Source: Zygnema cylindricum (taxonomy: Eukaryota; Streptophyta; Zygnematophyceae; Zygnematales; Zygnemataceae). From it: 64,000 nt of DNA. A program made the position numbers and the translations under genes. The notes under the pieces were generated by a model that was given only the letters and a program-made list of their open reading frames with translations, was not told the DNA's origin and made no database searches. This document shows, piece by piece, positions 20,439 through 32,788 of this stretch. The stretch lies in the NCBI GenBank assembly GCA_037447655.1, contig JBBHKE010002582.1, positions 229,802 through 293,801 on the forward strand, written 5' to 3'. Position 1 is the stretch's first letter. Each line of letters starts with the position of its first letter.

Positions 20439-22768
20439 TGGTATCGGAGCGCTAGGAAAAATTACAGACATCGAGAAATTTAATGGTAGTAATTATTAAC
20501 TATGGAAAGCTAAGATGACCCGTATATTAAAATATAAAAATTACTAGGGTATTGTAGCAGGCACTGAAGTGAAACCTACTGAAGCTCTAGCGGCAGCAGG
20601 TTATGATAGAAGGGAAGAAGAGGCAGCGACATTAATTTTTCTAGCAGAGGAAGACAGTCAACTTTTACACATAGTTGATTTAGAAAAACCTAAAGCTATG
20701 TGGGATAAATTAAAAACTGTACATGAGCGTACTAATCCGTCTAATATTATGCAATTAAAAAACAAATTTCTAGACTTTAGTATGGAGAGTGGAGATACTA
20801 TGGAAACCCATATAAATAGACTTAAAGAGCTAAAGTTACAGCTAGCCGCAGTCGGCACAACACTGAATGATGATGATTTGATCCTTACACTGTTTAGGTC
20901 ATTACCATCACAGTATGCTATGATGATCACACCTTTAAAAAGTCAACCTACTTTAGACTTTGATGCAGTATGTTAACATTTTATTCAGGAAGAAGTTGAA
21001 ATTAAAAGAAAAGAGGAAAAAGAGTCAGAAGCAGCTCTTTATGCCAAAGGCAAACAGTCAATAAAAAGTACTGAGTTAGTAACTACTTGTGCTATATGTG
21101 GAAAAACCAATCATCAGATTGATGACTGTGATTTAAAAAGAAAGAAACTGAAAACTTCAGGAAAAAGATTATTTGTTACAGTTGTGGAAAACCAGGTCAT
21201 AAGTCTTCAGTTTGTCGAAATAAAGATAGAAACAGACAGAACAAACCATCATTTGCCATGACCATTCAGGATGAGACTAAACTTTTTCTCACACAGTCAA
21301 ATGCTCAAAAAAGTAAATGGATTATAGATTCTGGAGCGTCTCATCATATGTGTAATGATAAGTCCATTTTTTCTTCTCTCACAACATTACAGAGTCCTCA
21401 CCGGATTATACTGGCAGATGATAAGATTCTAGAGACCAGTCTAATAGGCGAGGTTAAGTTAAAGTTATTGTGATATTGGTAGCTATGAAGGGCATCTTAA
21501 AGAAGTTTTATACTTAGCGGGTTTAAAGCATAACCTTTTCAGTGTTATGCATGCTGTGAGGAGTGGACTAAAAGTCGAATTTGAGAAAAAGAAAAATGTG
21601 CGTTGTGAAATCAGAAGTGAGGGAAAGCTAATCGCTCTTAGATATGCAAAAGGGAATCTTTTTGCTCTATGTTTGGATGATGAAGATGCACAGATGAATT
21701 TCAGCAAAGAATCACAGACTTTGGAGCTATGGCATCAGCGATTTGGTCATCTGGGAGAGCAAAATCTCAAACGACTCATCGAAAAGAAGATGGTATGAGG
21801 ACTTGAGGATGTTAACGCCAAAGACAACCTTAAGGTGTGTGAAGGATGTGCTCAAGGTAAGCAAAGAAGGCTTACTTTTCATAAAGATGATGAACCTAAA
21901 CATAGAAGGAATTTGGAGCTTATTCACTCTGACTTGAGGGGTCCTCACCCCTTAAGTCCTGGAGGTTCTAGATTTTTTATCACGTTTACGGATGAGTGCA
22001 CTAGAAAAGTATGGGTGTATTTTATGAAATCTAGGGGTGATGCCCTTGAGAAATTCAGAGAGTGTAAAACTATGGTAGAAAATCAGGCATGAGAGCTGAT
22101 CCAGATTTTAAGATTAGATAATGAGGGGGAATATACCTCGAATGCTTTTAAAGAAAACTGCAAAACTTGGGGGATACATCAAGAATTTACTGTAGCTTAT
22201 ACTCCGCAGCAAAACAGAGTATCAGAAAGACTTAATCGAACTTTGGTTGAAATTGCACGTTGTTTAGTACATAGTTCAAATTGAGTCAAAACCTATGGGC
22301 TGAAGCTATTCTTACAACAGTTTATTTGAAAAATCGTTCTCCTAGTACTTCTCTGAAAGATATTACACCTGAAGAAGCTTGGTCATGCTTTAGACCAAAT
22401 GTTAAACATTTTAGAGTTTTTGGAAGTAAAACCTTTGTTCACATCCCAACACAGAAGAGAGAGAAATTTGACAAGAAGAGTTGGACTGGAGTCTTTGTAG
22501 GTTATGACATAAATAGAAAATCTTACAGAATTTATGACCCAGTTACACATAAAGTTCATGTTAGTCGAGATGTGACTGTGGATGAAGGGAAGGAAAGTAG
22601 TTCAGATGTGACAGATAATTTTGATCCTTGGTATGAAGAACCAGAGACTGTCACTGTTCCCTTTAACAATCAAGAAAAATTGGAAAGTGGGTTTCCACAA
22701 AAAACCAGGTACTCTAGGCAGAGAGCATGAAGTGGAGCCTTCGCCATCCACGCTAATTTCTATTCCAG
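20412..22768 (+). mobile_element. Copia element C3, 5' part (Gag, protease, integrase)
   Basis: The Gag frame opens at ATG 20412 within the LTR, crosses the primer site, then has a TAA at about 20497 (NGSNY, stop, LWKAKM). Gag continues 20569-20976; protease (IIDSGASHHMC) is in 21258-21473; GAG-pre-integrase is in 21547-21798. Integrase: VCEGCAQG, IHSDLRGPHPLSPGG, LRLDNEGEYTSN and VSERLNRTL keep the D, D and E positions, in frames 21835-22092 and on to 22730. The RT is missing: similarity ends at about 22768 against LTR J. Several stops and shifts are present. Confidence 0.88.
20439..20450 (+). other. Primer-binding site of copia C3 (initiator Met tRNA 3' end)
   Basis: TGGTATCGGAGC directly after the LTR differs at one base from TGGTATCAGAGC, the complement of the 3' end of plant initiator-Met tRNA. 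This is the classic full-length-tRNA priming site, unlike the anticodon-arm site used by the D/E/F/I/H elements. Confidence 0.85.
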
Positions 22769-23588
22769 TTCTACTTTCCCACTGAATAAGCGCTGCCCAG
22801 GCACAAAAATATTCTGACAACTCTCACCCTTGTGAGGACAAGACTCTCTTGAGTCAACCGCAAAAAGAATCACTGAATTTGCTCACCCGAGCAGTAAGTT
22901 ATGGCTGGTCAAAGATGACCTTTATAGTTACAAGCTCTCTTAGAGAGAGAGGTACCTAAATATTACTAAGTCTCGGTTTGCCAACTCACGACTACCTACT
23001 ATTAAACCCTAGTCCAATAAGAATACTATATAGTACAAGAAGGTACAATGGGCGATGTACTTATTGTACAACCATTGTATGACAAGGTCTACAAGGTGAC
23101 ACACCTGTCATATCGGAAGCCATGGTTCCTCCTCCCATCTTCTCCGGTATCAAATAATGTGGCGCCACGTGGCACCGCGTGACGCTATATCCGTATGCCG
23201 CCAAAAATCTCACTTCGCGTGGCGGCTATAATTCCGACCGTCAGATCAAAACATATTTTACACGGTTCAGATTCGCGTACATGCAGAAATTGCTCATTTT
23301 GGTTAGTCTGCTGTTAATTAGCTGTTTCGTTAATGTTTATATATTTATGAAACCCGTCACGTGTATCGTTTCGTAACGCCTTAATGGTTTAGGCTTAGGC
23401 TATAAAGAATCTAGAGGTCACAGGTTCAAATCTAGACCTAGGCATCATTTTAGCCAAAATACCCTTAACTGCAAAAACTGCCACTTTCTAAATATGGCGG
23501 CAGCCATGGCGCACCTTTGATCCTTACTCTTTTTCTTTAAAACAAAACTAAAATAGGAAAGTGAACTATTAATTACCTCTTTTCAACA
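22769..23588 (-). repeat. LTR of copia J (3' LTR, truncated)
   Basis: Closely similar to the E LTRs (compare 22780-23350 with 44480-45060) and ending on the plus strand in TTTTCAACA before CTCCCCTTAATTCCTAGTC, the complement of a polypurine tract. It lacks about 230 bp at its left end relative to E. An antisense T-arm-like hairpin (CACAGGTTCAAATC) lies at about 23366-23446. Confidence 0.75.
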
Positions 23589-25200
23589 CTCCCCTTAATT
23601 CCTAGTCACTTTTCAATTTTAATCCACAGTTTTCTCTGCAATAAATCAACTTAGGGGAAGGCACTGCTTTTGTCATCATGTCTGCAATCATTTCTCTATC
23701 AGTTTTATGAACCAGTTTAATAATTTTATTTTCTACCTTCTCTCTGACAAAGCTTAGTCTAATATCCATATGCTTAGCTTTGAAGTGATGTTTCGGATTA
23801 GCTGCAATCGAGATAGCAGCTTGATTATCGCAAAAAACATTTTGAGTTCCAGACTTCATGAACCCAAGTTCTTCAAGAAGAGATTTAACCCACATTAATT
23901 CTTTGGTGGCAGCACAGGAAGCCATGTATTCAGCCTCCATAGTTGAATGAGCAACTACTTTTTGTTGCTTGCTACTCCAACAGCATGCACCGGATCCAAT
24001 TTGCAACACATATCAAGTCGTACACCTCCTTAAAGGCACATCTCCATAACTGGCATCACTCCAAGTGGTGATGTCAGTGTGCTCCCCTCCCAAATGCAAC
24101 CATAATTCCCTTGTCCCCACCAGATACCTCATCACCCTTTTGGGAGCCTCCCAATCTCTCTTTCTTGGTTCATTTAGATTTCTACTAAGGACACCTACAG
24201 CTGCAGCTATATCCGGACGGGTACAGTTCATATAATAAATTAAATTGCCTACAATATGCCGATAAGGGATATTTTCTATAAGTTTTCTTTCTATCTCGTC
24301 CATCTCATCATTAATGATGAATATTCCTCCCTTTTCACTCCCCTCACTCACTTTCTTCAAATCCATGGGAGTAGTACATCCGTTTGCTTTCTCCATTTGA
24401 AATTTTTCAAGCATATTACCGATTGCTTCTTTTTGAGTGAGTCTTATAATTCTATTCCCTCTATCTCTCTCCATCTGAATTCCCAAAATGTACTTTGCTT
24501 CGCCAAGATCTTTCACATCAAAACTGCTTCTAAGATCGCGTTTTTGTTTGTTAATTTTTTCTAAGGACTTGCTTAAGACCAACAAATCATCCACATAAAT
24601 AGCAATAAATATCACTCCATTCTCATCCTCAAATAAATATATAGAGTGATCTGAACTAATTTTGATATACCCCAAACCGATCAGAAATTCGTCGAGCTTT
24701 ATATTTCACTGTCGCGGGGCTTGCTTAAGCCCATAGAGTGATTTTATCAGTTTGCAAACTTTGTTATCTTCCCCACTTTCCACGAATCCTTCTGGTTGCC
24801 TCATGTAAATTTCTTCTTCCAACTCTCCGTGCAAAAAGGCAGTTTTAATATCCATCTGGTGGATTTCCATATCCTCCGCTGCGGCTATACTTAAAGGGAT
24901 TCTAACAGAAGGAAATTTGACTACAGGTGCAAAGGTTTCTTCGTAGTCTATCCCCTCTTTCTAAGTATAACCTTTTGCAACTAACCTAGCTTTGTACCTC
25001 TCAATGGTATTATCCGGGTTTAAATTAAGTTTAAACACCCACTTACATCCGATCGGTTTTCGGTCCGATGGACAATCTACCAACTCCCATGTATTGGCTT
25101 CCATGATAGAGGCCATTTCTTCATTTATAGCTGTGATCCACCGGCTACTTTCTGGAGTCGTATTCGTTACTTAGCCATGTTATCAAAATTTGACAAAAAT
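23589..25200 (-). pseudogene. Copia J reverse transcriptase and RNase H
   Basis: Read on the minus strand from about 25165, RT blocks appear in order: NEEMASIMEANTWELVDCP, KPIGCKWVFKL, DIKTAFLHGELEEEIYM, SLYGLKQAPRQ then a stop, and FIAIYVDDLLVLSKSLEKIN. 24675-24013 is one open frame. RNase H follows as WSDASYGDVPLRRC, then, after a break near 24010, MEAEYMASCAATKELMW and FCDNQAAISIAANP, ending ADMMTKAVPSPKL. Stops near 24965 and 24708 and a shift at about 24010 disable it. Gag and integrase are absent. Confidence 0.9.
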
Positions 25201-25852
25201 CTGTCTCCTACACACTTTTATCAAACAGTTGCTGCACATTCTCCCTTGTTACATACTTCCACGCCTTCCCCTTCCTTTGATATATGTTACTGACGCTGTT
25301 GCACAAAATTCGGTTAAAATTTCTTGAAAGGTCGTTCAAGTCTCCCCATTTTCGTGTCACACATTTTCTCAACGTTGCCGGTTGCGTTCTTCAGTGTGAT
25401 CGATTTTGTAACATGTTTCTTCTCTAATTGTTTTTCTTTTTTTTCTTCTGACTTCTTGATCTGTTCATATACATTGTATTTTTTCCATGGTTTCCCTTCC
25501 CATTACCTCTATAAAGTGTAATTTTTCTCACTAATTTTTGGTCTTTTTCCATAGATCTGCCACTTCTCTTAACTGTATTTATTTTCAATATATTCATTCT
25601 AATCCTCTTTTCAGTTAGCTGCTCTTTCCTCTTCCTAGTATTCTTTCCTATTTTCCATATTCCTCCAAATTTATGACTTTTTCCGCTCTCCGTACCGGCA
25701 GCGCATATTTATCCAAAGTAACTGCAGCTGCGTTGTTCTGTCTGCGTCGCAGCTGCGCCGTACCGACGGCCCCTATTTCAACATTTCGATTATTGTACAT
25801 CGGATCGCTTCGTGATCCGCCGTCCATTCTCAATGCTTGTTCAGCCACTCAA
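25201..25852. other. Unassigned segment between J pol and LTR K
   Basis: This is where the RT-integrase linker, integrase and Gag of J should be, but no such motif is seen. It is partly CT-rich on the plus strand (Lys-rich on the minus). A minus frame 25848-25648 (MAEQALRMDGGSRSDPMYNN) has no recognised domain. Confidence 0.4.
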
Positions 25853-26711
25853 TGAGTCCATTAATTTAGGTATATCCGTACGTTGCTCCCCCAACCCATG
25901 AATCATTTCAAACCTCCATATTAAATGCAATTAGCAATTACTCACAAACTGTCACGTTCGCACGAAACTGACTTTTCAAAACAACACCCCTATCTACCGA
26001 AGTACGCTCCAATCAGCAGACTGTAAAGTAACGAAAAAGTACATTGGTCGATCTACTTTCTATACGACCTCTGTACAACAAGGCCATGGAGTGGACGCTT
26101 GTCGTCATACGAATCGTCTTTATGTCGTCCGGGATCCCCGTTGCTCAATTGAATCCTGCAACGTATCGTTAGGTCACGCCACGTCCGAAAACCGCCAGAG
26201 TGACCATTCTGAGACCTCGGCGACGATTAGCGACGTCGGATGAAGACCGGCTTTTAATTTACGTCGTCGAAATAATTGTTCGATTCATTTGTTTTGTGTA
26301 GCGGATTTGATGCACGCACTGAATCTAATATGTCTCTATGTTTCCTATTCATAGTTACGTTAATCTAATTAATGTTCTATTCAATGTTTAAATAAATATC
26401 GCACCCCATGTGATCTAACAAACTTCTACGACAGACCGGTTTGAGTTGACGGCTACGCCTCATTCTGCCGGTCGGAGGTTCGAGTCCTGCCAAACTCAAC
26501 CTTTTGTTGAGAGTGACTTAGGTCACTCTTAAGTCCTATGTATGGAGCTGAGGTAGCGATGGCTCCGCCACCCTCTCTATCCTTCAGTGACTACAACAAG
26601 TATGGGGGCCAGAGGGAAGAGGAGGAGGTAGGCTGCCTGCGCTATACTTTTCCTGTTTTTACCAATGTATTCAGACCTAGAAAATACCTTATAAATCTAA
26701 TAATTTCAACA
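25853..26711 (-). repeat. LTR K (D-type, apparently solitary)
   Basis: Related to the D LTRs (compare 25960-26260 with 43325-43600), ending on the plus strand in AATAATTTCAACA. It cuts into element I's Gag at 26712. It carries the conserved TTCAGTGACTACAACAAG segment (26584-26601) and an antisense tRNA-like segment (26424-26501) with a consensus B-box GGTTCGAGTCC. No target-site duplication was found, so boundaries are approximate. Confidence 0.7.
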
Positions 26712-27615
26712 GAGACCCTCGGTCCGGGTACATCGGACTGAGTTTTCTGTCCTCCTCCTCCATAGTTTCCTACTGATTTTTTGGGATCCTTCCTCCTATA
26801 ATCAGTTCCTGTTGCCAAAGCTTGTCCACTCTTCCCTCCCCTTCGCATCTCAATTGTATTCTCTCGATCGAGAATCATCCCTACCACAAATTCCAGATCC
26901 ACCTAGAATCCTGCAAATCTTGCACACAGTTGACTATGTTTTCATAGTCATCACGTAACTTCATGAGCAGGCAGTTAACCTTCATCTTTTGTGTTTCTAC
27001 CTTACGAGCACTCTCTAGTTCCATGAAAAGAGTTGTAAGCTCATTACAAAAGTCTAGCATTTTTCCCTCTTTGTATGCATATGCATCTATCTTTTGATCA
27101 GCCAATTGCTGCTGCTCAGTAATACCACTCCGGTGCATCTCTATGAGGGCCATCCACAGATCGGATGCCCTTTCCACCTGCAAATGAGGAGATGCAAGTC
27201 CTTGAGTAAGATGGCGAAGAATGAAGTGTTTTGCCGCCATATTGTTGTAGTCCCAACTATCAACATCATTCTCCTCATTCCTTGGAATAGGTGACATGAA
27301 CGCTGAACCAATTGCGATAGATCATGCTATCAGTGTAACCGTCTCCTTATCTTTCCCTTTTTCGATCACAATGCTCTCCCCGTCCTCCAAATCCTCCGGT
27401 GGAGCTGGATCTCCATTTCTTGTAAATTTGTTTCCCCCAAACCCTGGAGGAATGGTTGAACTAGATGGACGCTTCACTCGTCCACTTACTATCCCCCAAA
27501 ACTTATTTTCATATAGAGCCTCCGTCATCATACTTTCCCAATTTATGAAGCGTGTTCCATTAAATATGGGCTCCCTAGAGGGTGGGCCCATAACCTGCAA
27601 CTCTGAGACCTCCAT
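26712..27615 (-). pseudogene. Copia I Gag fragment
   Basis: On the minus strand the frame opens at ATG 27615 inside the LTR and crosses the primer site, MEVSELQVMGPPSREP. It continues to a stop near 27322 (TLIA). A shifted frame carries PIPRNEENDVDSWDYNNMAA, ERASDLWMALIEM and MELESARKVETQKMK to about 26881. A third carries ENTIEMRRGGKSGQAL until LTR K interrupts at 26711. The zinc knuckle and all of pol are missing. It is very similar to element F's Gag. Confidence 0.88.
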
Positions 27616-28629
27616 TGGTCCTCAAAGTAGGCAGCTCACTCGAAGCCACTAGGATAACCCTGACCCCTTTGTGTTTCCACAAGAATAACTGCCACCTTGA
27701 AGAATAAAAACTCTAACCAACTTCATCCCTGTGAAGAGAAGACTCCCTTGAGTTGATAGCAAAAAGAACCTCTGAATTTGCTCCCCTGAGCAGTAAGTTA
27801 TGAGTGGTCAAAGATGACTTTTTGTTCAGAGGCTCTCTCCGAGAGAGGTGGCTACCTACTAAATTTTCTAGGTCCTATATCTCGCTAAAACTCCATCTAC
27901 TAACGTACGGCAAAAATTGCAATATTGTGTCGTACAGAAAAGTACAGGTGTCGGTGTACTTTCTTTACGACAATCGAACGACATGGCCAAAATGTCGACA
28001 CATGCCATATCCGGATTTGTTTCGTAATCTCCGGAGTTGCCGCAATCAAATGTTTTCGCGCCACGTGTCACTTGACGTGGCAATGATCGTAAAACGCCAA
28101 AAGTACCTATTCTGTGATCGCGGCGCCTATAATGGTCGTCCGATCAAAACCGGCTATAATTCTAGCTTTTGAAAATAGGCGCGCGGTATTTGTTTTGCGA
28201 TCGAAACACATGCGTTGTATCTGTTTTATAAAACCGTACTGTACTTGAACTGCTTCTATGTGCAAGGAATTTATTCGACAGTTACATGAATTAGTCCAAA
28301 TGTTAACATTTAAATAATTGTCAAACCCTATATCACTTATCACTGGTCCTAAACTAATAGGGTAAAGCTTCCGGCTACCGGCAACTTTGACGGACGAATC
28401 AAATCCAGGGTCCGTCAAAATGCCTTTTAGTAAATCTAACAAACTATTGCCTGTCTCCCTCTGTATAACATAGGCAGCCATGGCTTTAGCTCCCTCTCCA
28501 CCATTCAGTGTGTGCGAAAAGTGTGGAAGGTGAAGAGAGGAGTCAGAGGCAGACTGCCTCTACTTCTTTTCTTCATTTTATCTTTTACAAAACCTAAAAA
28601 ATACTAACAAAGAACCTTTAGTTTCTACA
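27596..28629 (-). repeat. 5' LTR of copia I, with primer site at 27581-27595
   Basis: Spans from TGCAACTCTGAG (plus strand) to TTTCTACA at 28629, about 1,034 bp. On the minus strand it is followed by GGTTATGGGCCCACC, an exact 15-base complement of the plant initiator-Met tRNA anticodon arm. A hairpin-forming segment GACGGAC...GTCCGTC lies at about 28383-28412. Confidence 0.85.
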
Positions 28630-29733
28630 CTTGCTTTCCCTTGTAGGTTTTTATTGCTGTTTAACCTTTGTTGTATTTTTAGTTCTTAAAGGATTTTGAA
28701 CTCTTACCTTTGATGGCCATCAACTTTGTTCAATTACAATCATGTTTTGTGCTTCTATGGTCTTACCATCTTGTTTTTGGCAATAACATTTTTTATTATT
28801 TACTTTAATAGCGTGTACGTAAAAGCTTTATCCGAACGACAAAGCAAATCCATCATGAGTTTTGTGATACGCTAAGGGTCGTGGTCTATCAGTCGTATCC
28901 AGTTATCGATACTGGTAGTAATATTTGTATCACTTCTCCATTAAGTCGTGCCAGCAAGGCACCTATTGCATAAGCGTTACATTGCGATTGGAACCACGTA
29001 GGTTCTAGCTCAACCGGCCAAGATTATTAAAAGATTCAAAAAGCATAAAATCTGAATGGCGTATGTACGGACGAACGCAAATTAAAATATCTTGCAGAGC
29101 TACGAGAATGTACAATTTGTACGTTCTTGTCAGTTCGTTGTACCAACGGTTTCCAAATCCTTTCCAAAATGAAAATTGTACTTTATCGTTTGCTATTATG
29201 TTTTAAAGGCGAAGTTTTTTCCACGAAGGAAAAGACGCATCAAAGAAGTATCTTCCAGCAAAGATTTTGTTGTCGCTTTCAAATCCGCCCTGTACGAAGG
29301 CACATGGCTTTTGCCAATTGTGAGGTCGTCATCGCTCGTTTGCGGTGGATTATTCCTTTTTGTTTCCAAGTGAACCAGTAGACACGTCTAGTGTGAGGCA
29401 AGTCTCCTCTTAGGGGCAGTTGAGGAGACTGTCCAAACACTGGACAGAAGAAGTGTTTGCTTCAAAAATAAAAAATCGGACGGTCGAAATTTTCGCCCAA
29501 ATGTTTGGAGAATCTTGCCGAATCTCCACTAAATATGTTAGAAAAAAAGATAAAAAAAATGCGTTTGCTTAAAAAATTCAAAATCGGACAGTCGAAATTT
29601 TTGCCCAAATGTTTGGAGAACATATTAGAAAAAATAAAAAAAAATCAGTACGACCTAGTACAGAAAGGTACGTTTTCCATTAAAGAACCTCATTTTTTGC
29701 CTGATGGAGCCCCACGCTAAGATGTCAAACTAA
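28630..29733. repeat. Non-coding segment with a tandem duplication near 29459-29650
   Basis: No recognised gene. An approximately 100-bp unit occurs twice, at about 29459-29560 and 29565-29650, sharing the core GTCGAAATTTTCGCCCAAAT (second copy one base different) and TTTGGAGAA. The rest is AT-rich single-copy-looking DNA. Confidence 0.5.
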
Positions 29734-30400
29734 AAGTATGTCCCCATCTGTTAAAGTAAGGGTTTTTTTCTGTCTTTTTCTTGTAAAACTTAGCGCCGCA
29801 TCGCGTAAGGGAAAAAACATCATATTCAAACTTCTTTTTAAAACACATCGACGATGTGTTTTAAATTAAAGTATCAACGCTAAATATATATGAACACATA
29901 TTCACACATGTCGATTTTTTTCAAAATTTTCAAACGATTTCAAGCGATGAGGAAAATACCCGATTCTCTATGTTTTGTTCGTTTCCGTTCAATACGACGA
30001 GTAAAATTACACAAATTTGTTTTGTTTTGCCCGTTTTGGTCCGGTACGGATTTTTTTTGCAGGGGTCTCAAGATTCCGATGCCATTTCACGTCGACTGGA
30101 CAGGAGACACAAAGGCAAAGCGCATCTTCTTCAAACGTGAACCCGCACAGGGTGGAAGGCGGTACTTCTACAATGTCACAGTAAGACATGAGACGTCACA
30201 AGCTGTTACAAAAAATAACGTGCGCCTTCACAAATTGTAGAGGGTAGCAACTGTCACGGGCATTGTCGATGTATGCAATCGTCACACCTTTAATTGAAGA
30301 TTTTTTTGTTACAAATAGGACACCTAAAAATTGGGTTTGGAGGAGCTGCGTTAAAATACAAAGTAAGTTCGCTAAGTTACAAGTACATGGGGACATACCC
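29734..30400. mobile_element. PIF/Harbinger-like MITE (copy 1)
   Basis: 667 bp with terminal inverted repeats AAGTATGTCCCCAT / ATGGGGACATACCC (two terminal mismatches), flanked by TAA at 29731-29733 and 30401-30403. Internal sequence matches copy 3 (for example GGGTTTTTTTCTGTC at both 5' ends and GCAGGGGTCTCAAG inside). No transposase is seen. Confidence 0.75.
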
Positions 30401-30403
30401 TAA

Positions 30404-31312
30404 ATGATTCATCCATAGATACAAACTGTGCGAACGAAAATCAATATAATTATAGTATCTTATAGTATTATAACAATAAAATCTAAAAATTGTGATGTAT
30501 GAAATTCTGAATGATAGGGAAGCACCATGACATCATAAGGGATTGGTGACGTCAGAATTTTTTCAAACTGTTTGAACCATAGTTCAAAAGTAGGCGTTTA
30601 TATTGTTGGCCTTTTGTAGGCGCCTTTATCTTAAGTTGCGTTATAGGCTTTTCATGTGATCTTCTTAAATCGCTACTTTGATCAGCGACCGTCTGATCGT
30701 CCAAATCTGACGATAGTCCTGTCGTAAATTGTGTTATGGGCTTTTCATGTGATCTTCTTAGATCGCTACTTTGATCAGCGACCGTTCGATCGTCCAAATC
30801 TGACGGTTTAAACAAAAAATACCTCAAAACTCACAGAAAAACATTTTTTTGTCCGAATGTTTTTCAAAATTTAGACATGACGTTTAATTCTCTATCGATC
30901 GATGTGCAACTCAACCCTGTTACCATTTTTTTCATTTTGCGACCAATACAATATGGGTCTTAAGGTCATATTGTATGTTTTGCGTACAATAGGCATATTG
31001 TATGGGCGTACTTTCACCTACTTTTGAACTATGGATTGAACGCATAGTTGTTCAAATCGCGCGATTTTTTCCTTTTTTCTGATTAAAACGTATAATTCGT
31101 GACTTTTGAATAAATCGGAAAAAAACGCGATGTACGTTCTGTCCGGTAAACTGAATGGCTGATTCACGGAAACTGTATGGTATTTTACGATAGCTGTACG
31201 GTTTTGTACGGTAAATGTACGAAATTTGACGAAAAGATACGTTGCACTTCGTAGTACTTCCTGTCCGGTAAACTGAACAGAAATTTTACGTAAATGTACG
31301 GAATTATACAAA
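30404..31312. repeat. Intergenic DNA with a direct duplication of about 93-bp period
   Basis: A block with the core TTTTCATGTGATCTTCTTA is present at 30640-30713 and again at 30733-30807, each ending in CGTCCAAATCTGACG. GTAC-containing motifs are dense at 31120-31312. Nothing coding is recognised. Confidence 0.55.
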
Positions 31313-31704
31313 AAATGTTGTACAATATTCGTACGGAAAGTACACCGGCAGCTGTACTTTTGTGTACGGCAATGTAATATGATTAGTGCCGTACATCATT
31401 AGATAGAGTTTTAGAGGGAGATAGGACTTAGAAAAATTTGGTAGATAGGACCCTCTCTCCTAGAGAGCTTCTATACAAAAGGTCAACTTTGACCCTGCAT
31501 AACTTACTGCTCAGGGGAGCAAATTCAAAGATTCTTTTTGCTATCGACTTAGGGGAGTCTTCCCTTCACAAGGGTGAAGGTGGTCAGAGTTTTTGTCAGC
31601 CACGGTGGCATTTATTCTTGCTGAAACACAAAGGGGTCAGGTTTATCCTAGAGGCTTCTTGCAAGCTCTCTATTCTGAGAATCTATGGAGGTCTCAGAGT
31701 TGCA
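31313..31704 (+). repeat. Solitary LTR fragment of the F copia family
   Basis: Matches the second half of the F 5' LTR (54277-54662): GTACAAAAGGTCAACTTTGA-type sequence, TAACTTACTGCTCAGGGGAG, and the end ATGGAGGTCTCAGAGTTGCA. It retains the LTR-encoded Gag start codon (31684), but no primer site or internal region follows. Confidence 0.8.
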
Positions 31705-32027
31705 TACCCTTACACGCATAGTGAAACGAAACCTATTTAAACTGAATTTCTATAAGTCTTGTACGGAAATAGTAAAACGCACTAAATGAAATTAACTTTA
31801 TACACTATAATAAAACAAACCGGCGTAAAAATATAAATTGAAATTAAATGAAAAATATATGCGTCGTCACGCGGGACGAAATCGAGCCACACTTTCTACA
31901 AATCAACATTCATACACTGAGAGCGAAATTTTGTTTCGTGCGTTTTAATATTTTCGTACAAGGCTTACATTACTTCAGTTTAAAGAGGTTTAGTTTCAAT
32001 TTGCATCTAATTTCAATGTAACGCTTA
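31705..32027. other. Intergenic, nothing recognised
   Basis: AT-rich sequence without coding signals, ending in the TTA target site of the next MITE. Confidence 0.5.
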
Positions 32028-32785
32028 GGGTACGGCCCCATGTATTTGTAACTTAGGGAACTTACTTTGTATTTTAGCGCGGATCCGGCAAACCCGGATT
32101 TCTGGTGTCTCTATGTGTTTAATCGAGATTGCTACTTAAGTTTGTGACGAATGTATACGTCAACAATACCTGTGACGGTTGTCACCTCGTACAATCTGTC
32201 TTGCCGCACCGTATTTTTTCAAAAAATTTTAAAGCGTTGCAAGACACATTGTAATTTTTGAAACGATTTGGTATGTCGCGTGTCACTGCGTGACATCGTA
32301 GACTTACAGCCTTGCAGCTGTGGCTGTACGACATGCCTTTGTGTAAACCTTGCCTATTCGGGCGCCATGACTTCGCAAATTTTTCACCTTTGCGTGAAAT
32401 GACATTGCAACATCGAGAACCCTAAAAAAAAAACCGTTCAAGGTGTATGCGAACAAAAACGAACAGCCCTGTACTTTTTTCAACCGTCAAAAACTTTTGA
32501 AAACTTTTCACACGCGAGAACATATTTTCCTATTGGTGTATATAGATTTACTTAGCTTAAAACACATTGTCGATGTGTTTTATAATAAGTTTGAAGATGA
32601 TGTGACACTGGGTCGAAAAAACGCAAGACGACAACTTTTCCTACATCTTAAGTTCAAGAATGACGCAAATTGTACTCTACAAATTTGCGATTTTTTCGTA
32701 CGGTCACAACTTAGGCTGTACGTCGCTAAGTTTGAAAGAAAAACGACAGAAAAAAAATCGGACTTAGCCACATGGGGCCCTACCC
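32028..32785. mobile_element. PIF/Harbinger-like MITE (copy 2)
   Basis: 758 bp with inverted ends GGGTACGGCCCCATGT / ACATGGGGCCCTACCC and an exact TTA duplication at 32025-32027 and 32786-32788. Subterminal sequence is shared in inverted orientation with copies 1 and 3 (minus strand of 32730-32760 carries TCTGTCGTTTTTC and AAACTTAGC). The 32443-32868 open frame has no recognisable domain. Confidence 0.8.
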
Positions 32786-32788
32786 TTA

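Noticed and set aside
28960-29020. B-box-like GTGGTTCCAATC on the minus strand
   Set aside because: No matching A-box or tRNA fold; isolated motif.
30640-30807. CRISPR-like array
   Set aside because: Only two copies of a unit of about 75 bp, without uniform short repeats or spacers, in a eukaryotic genome.
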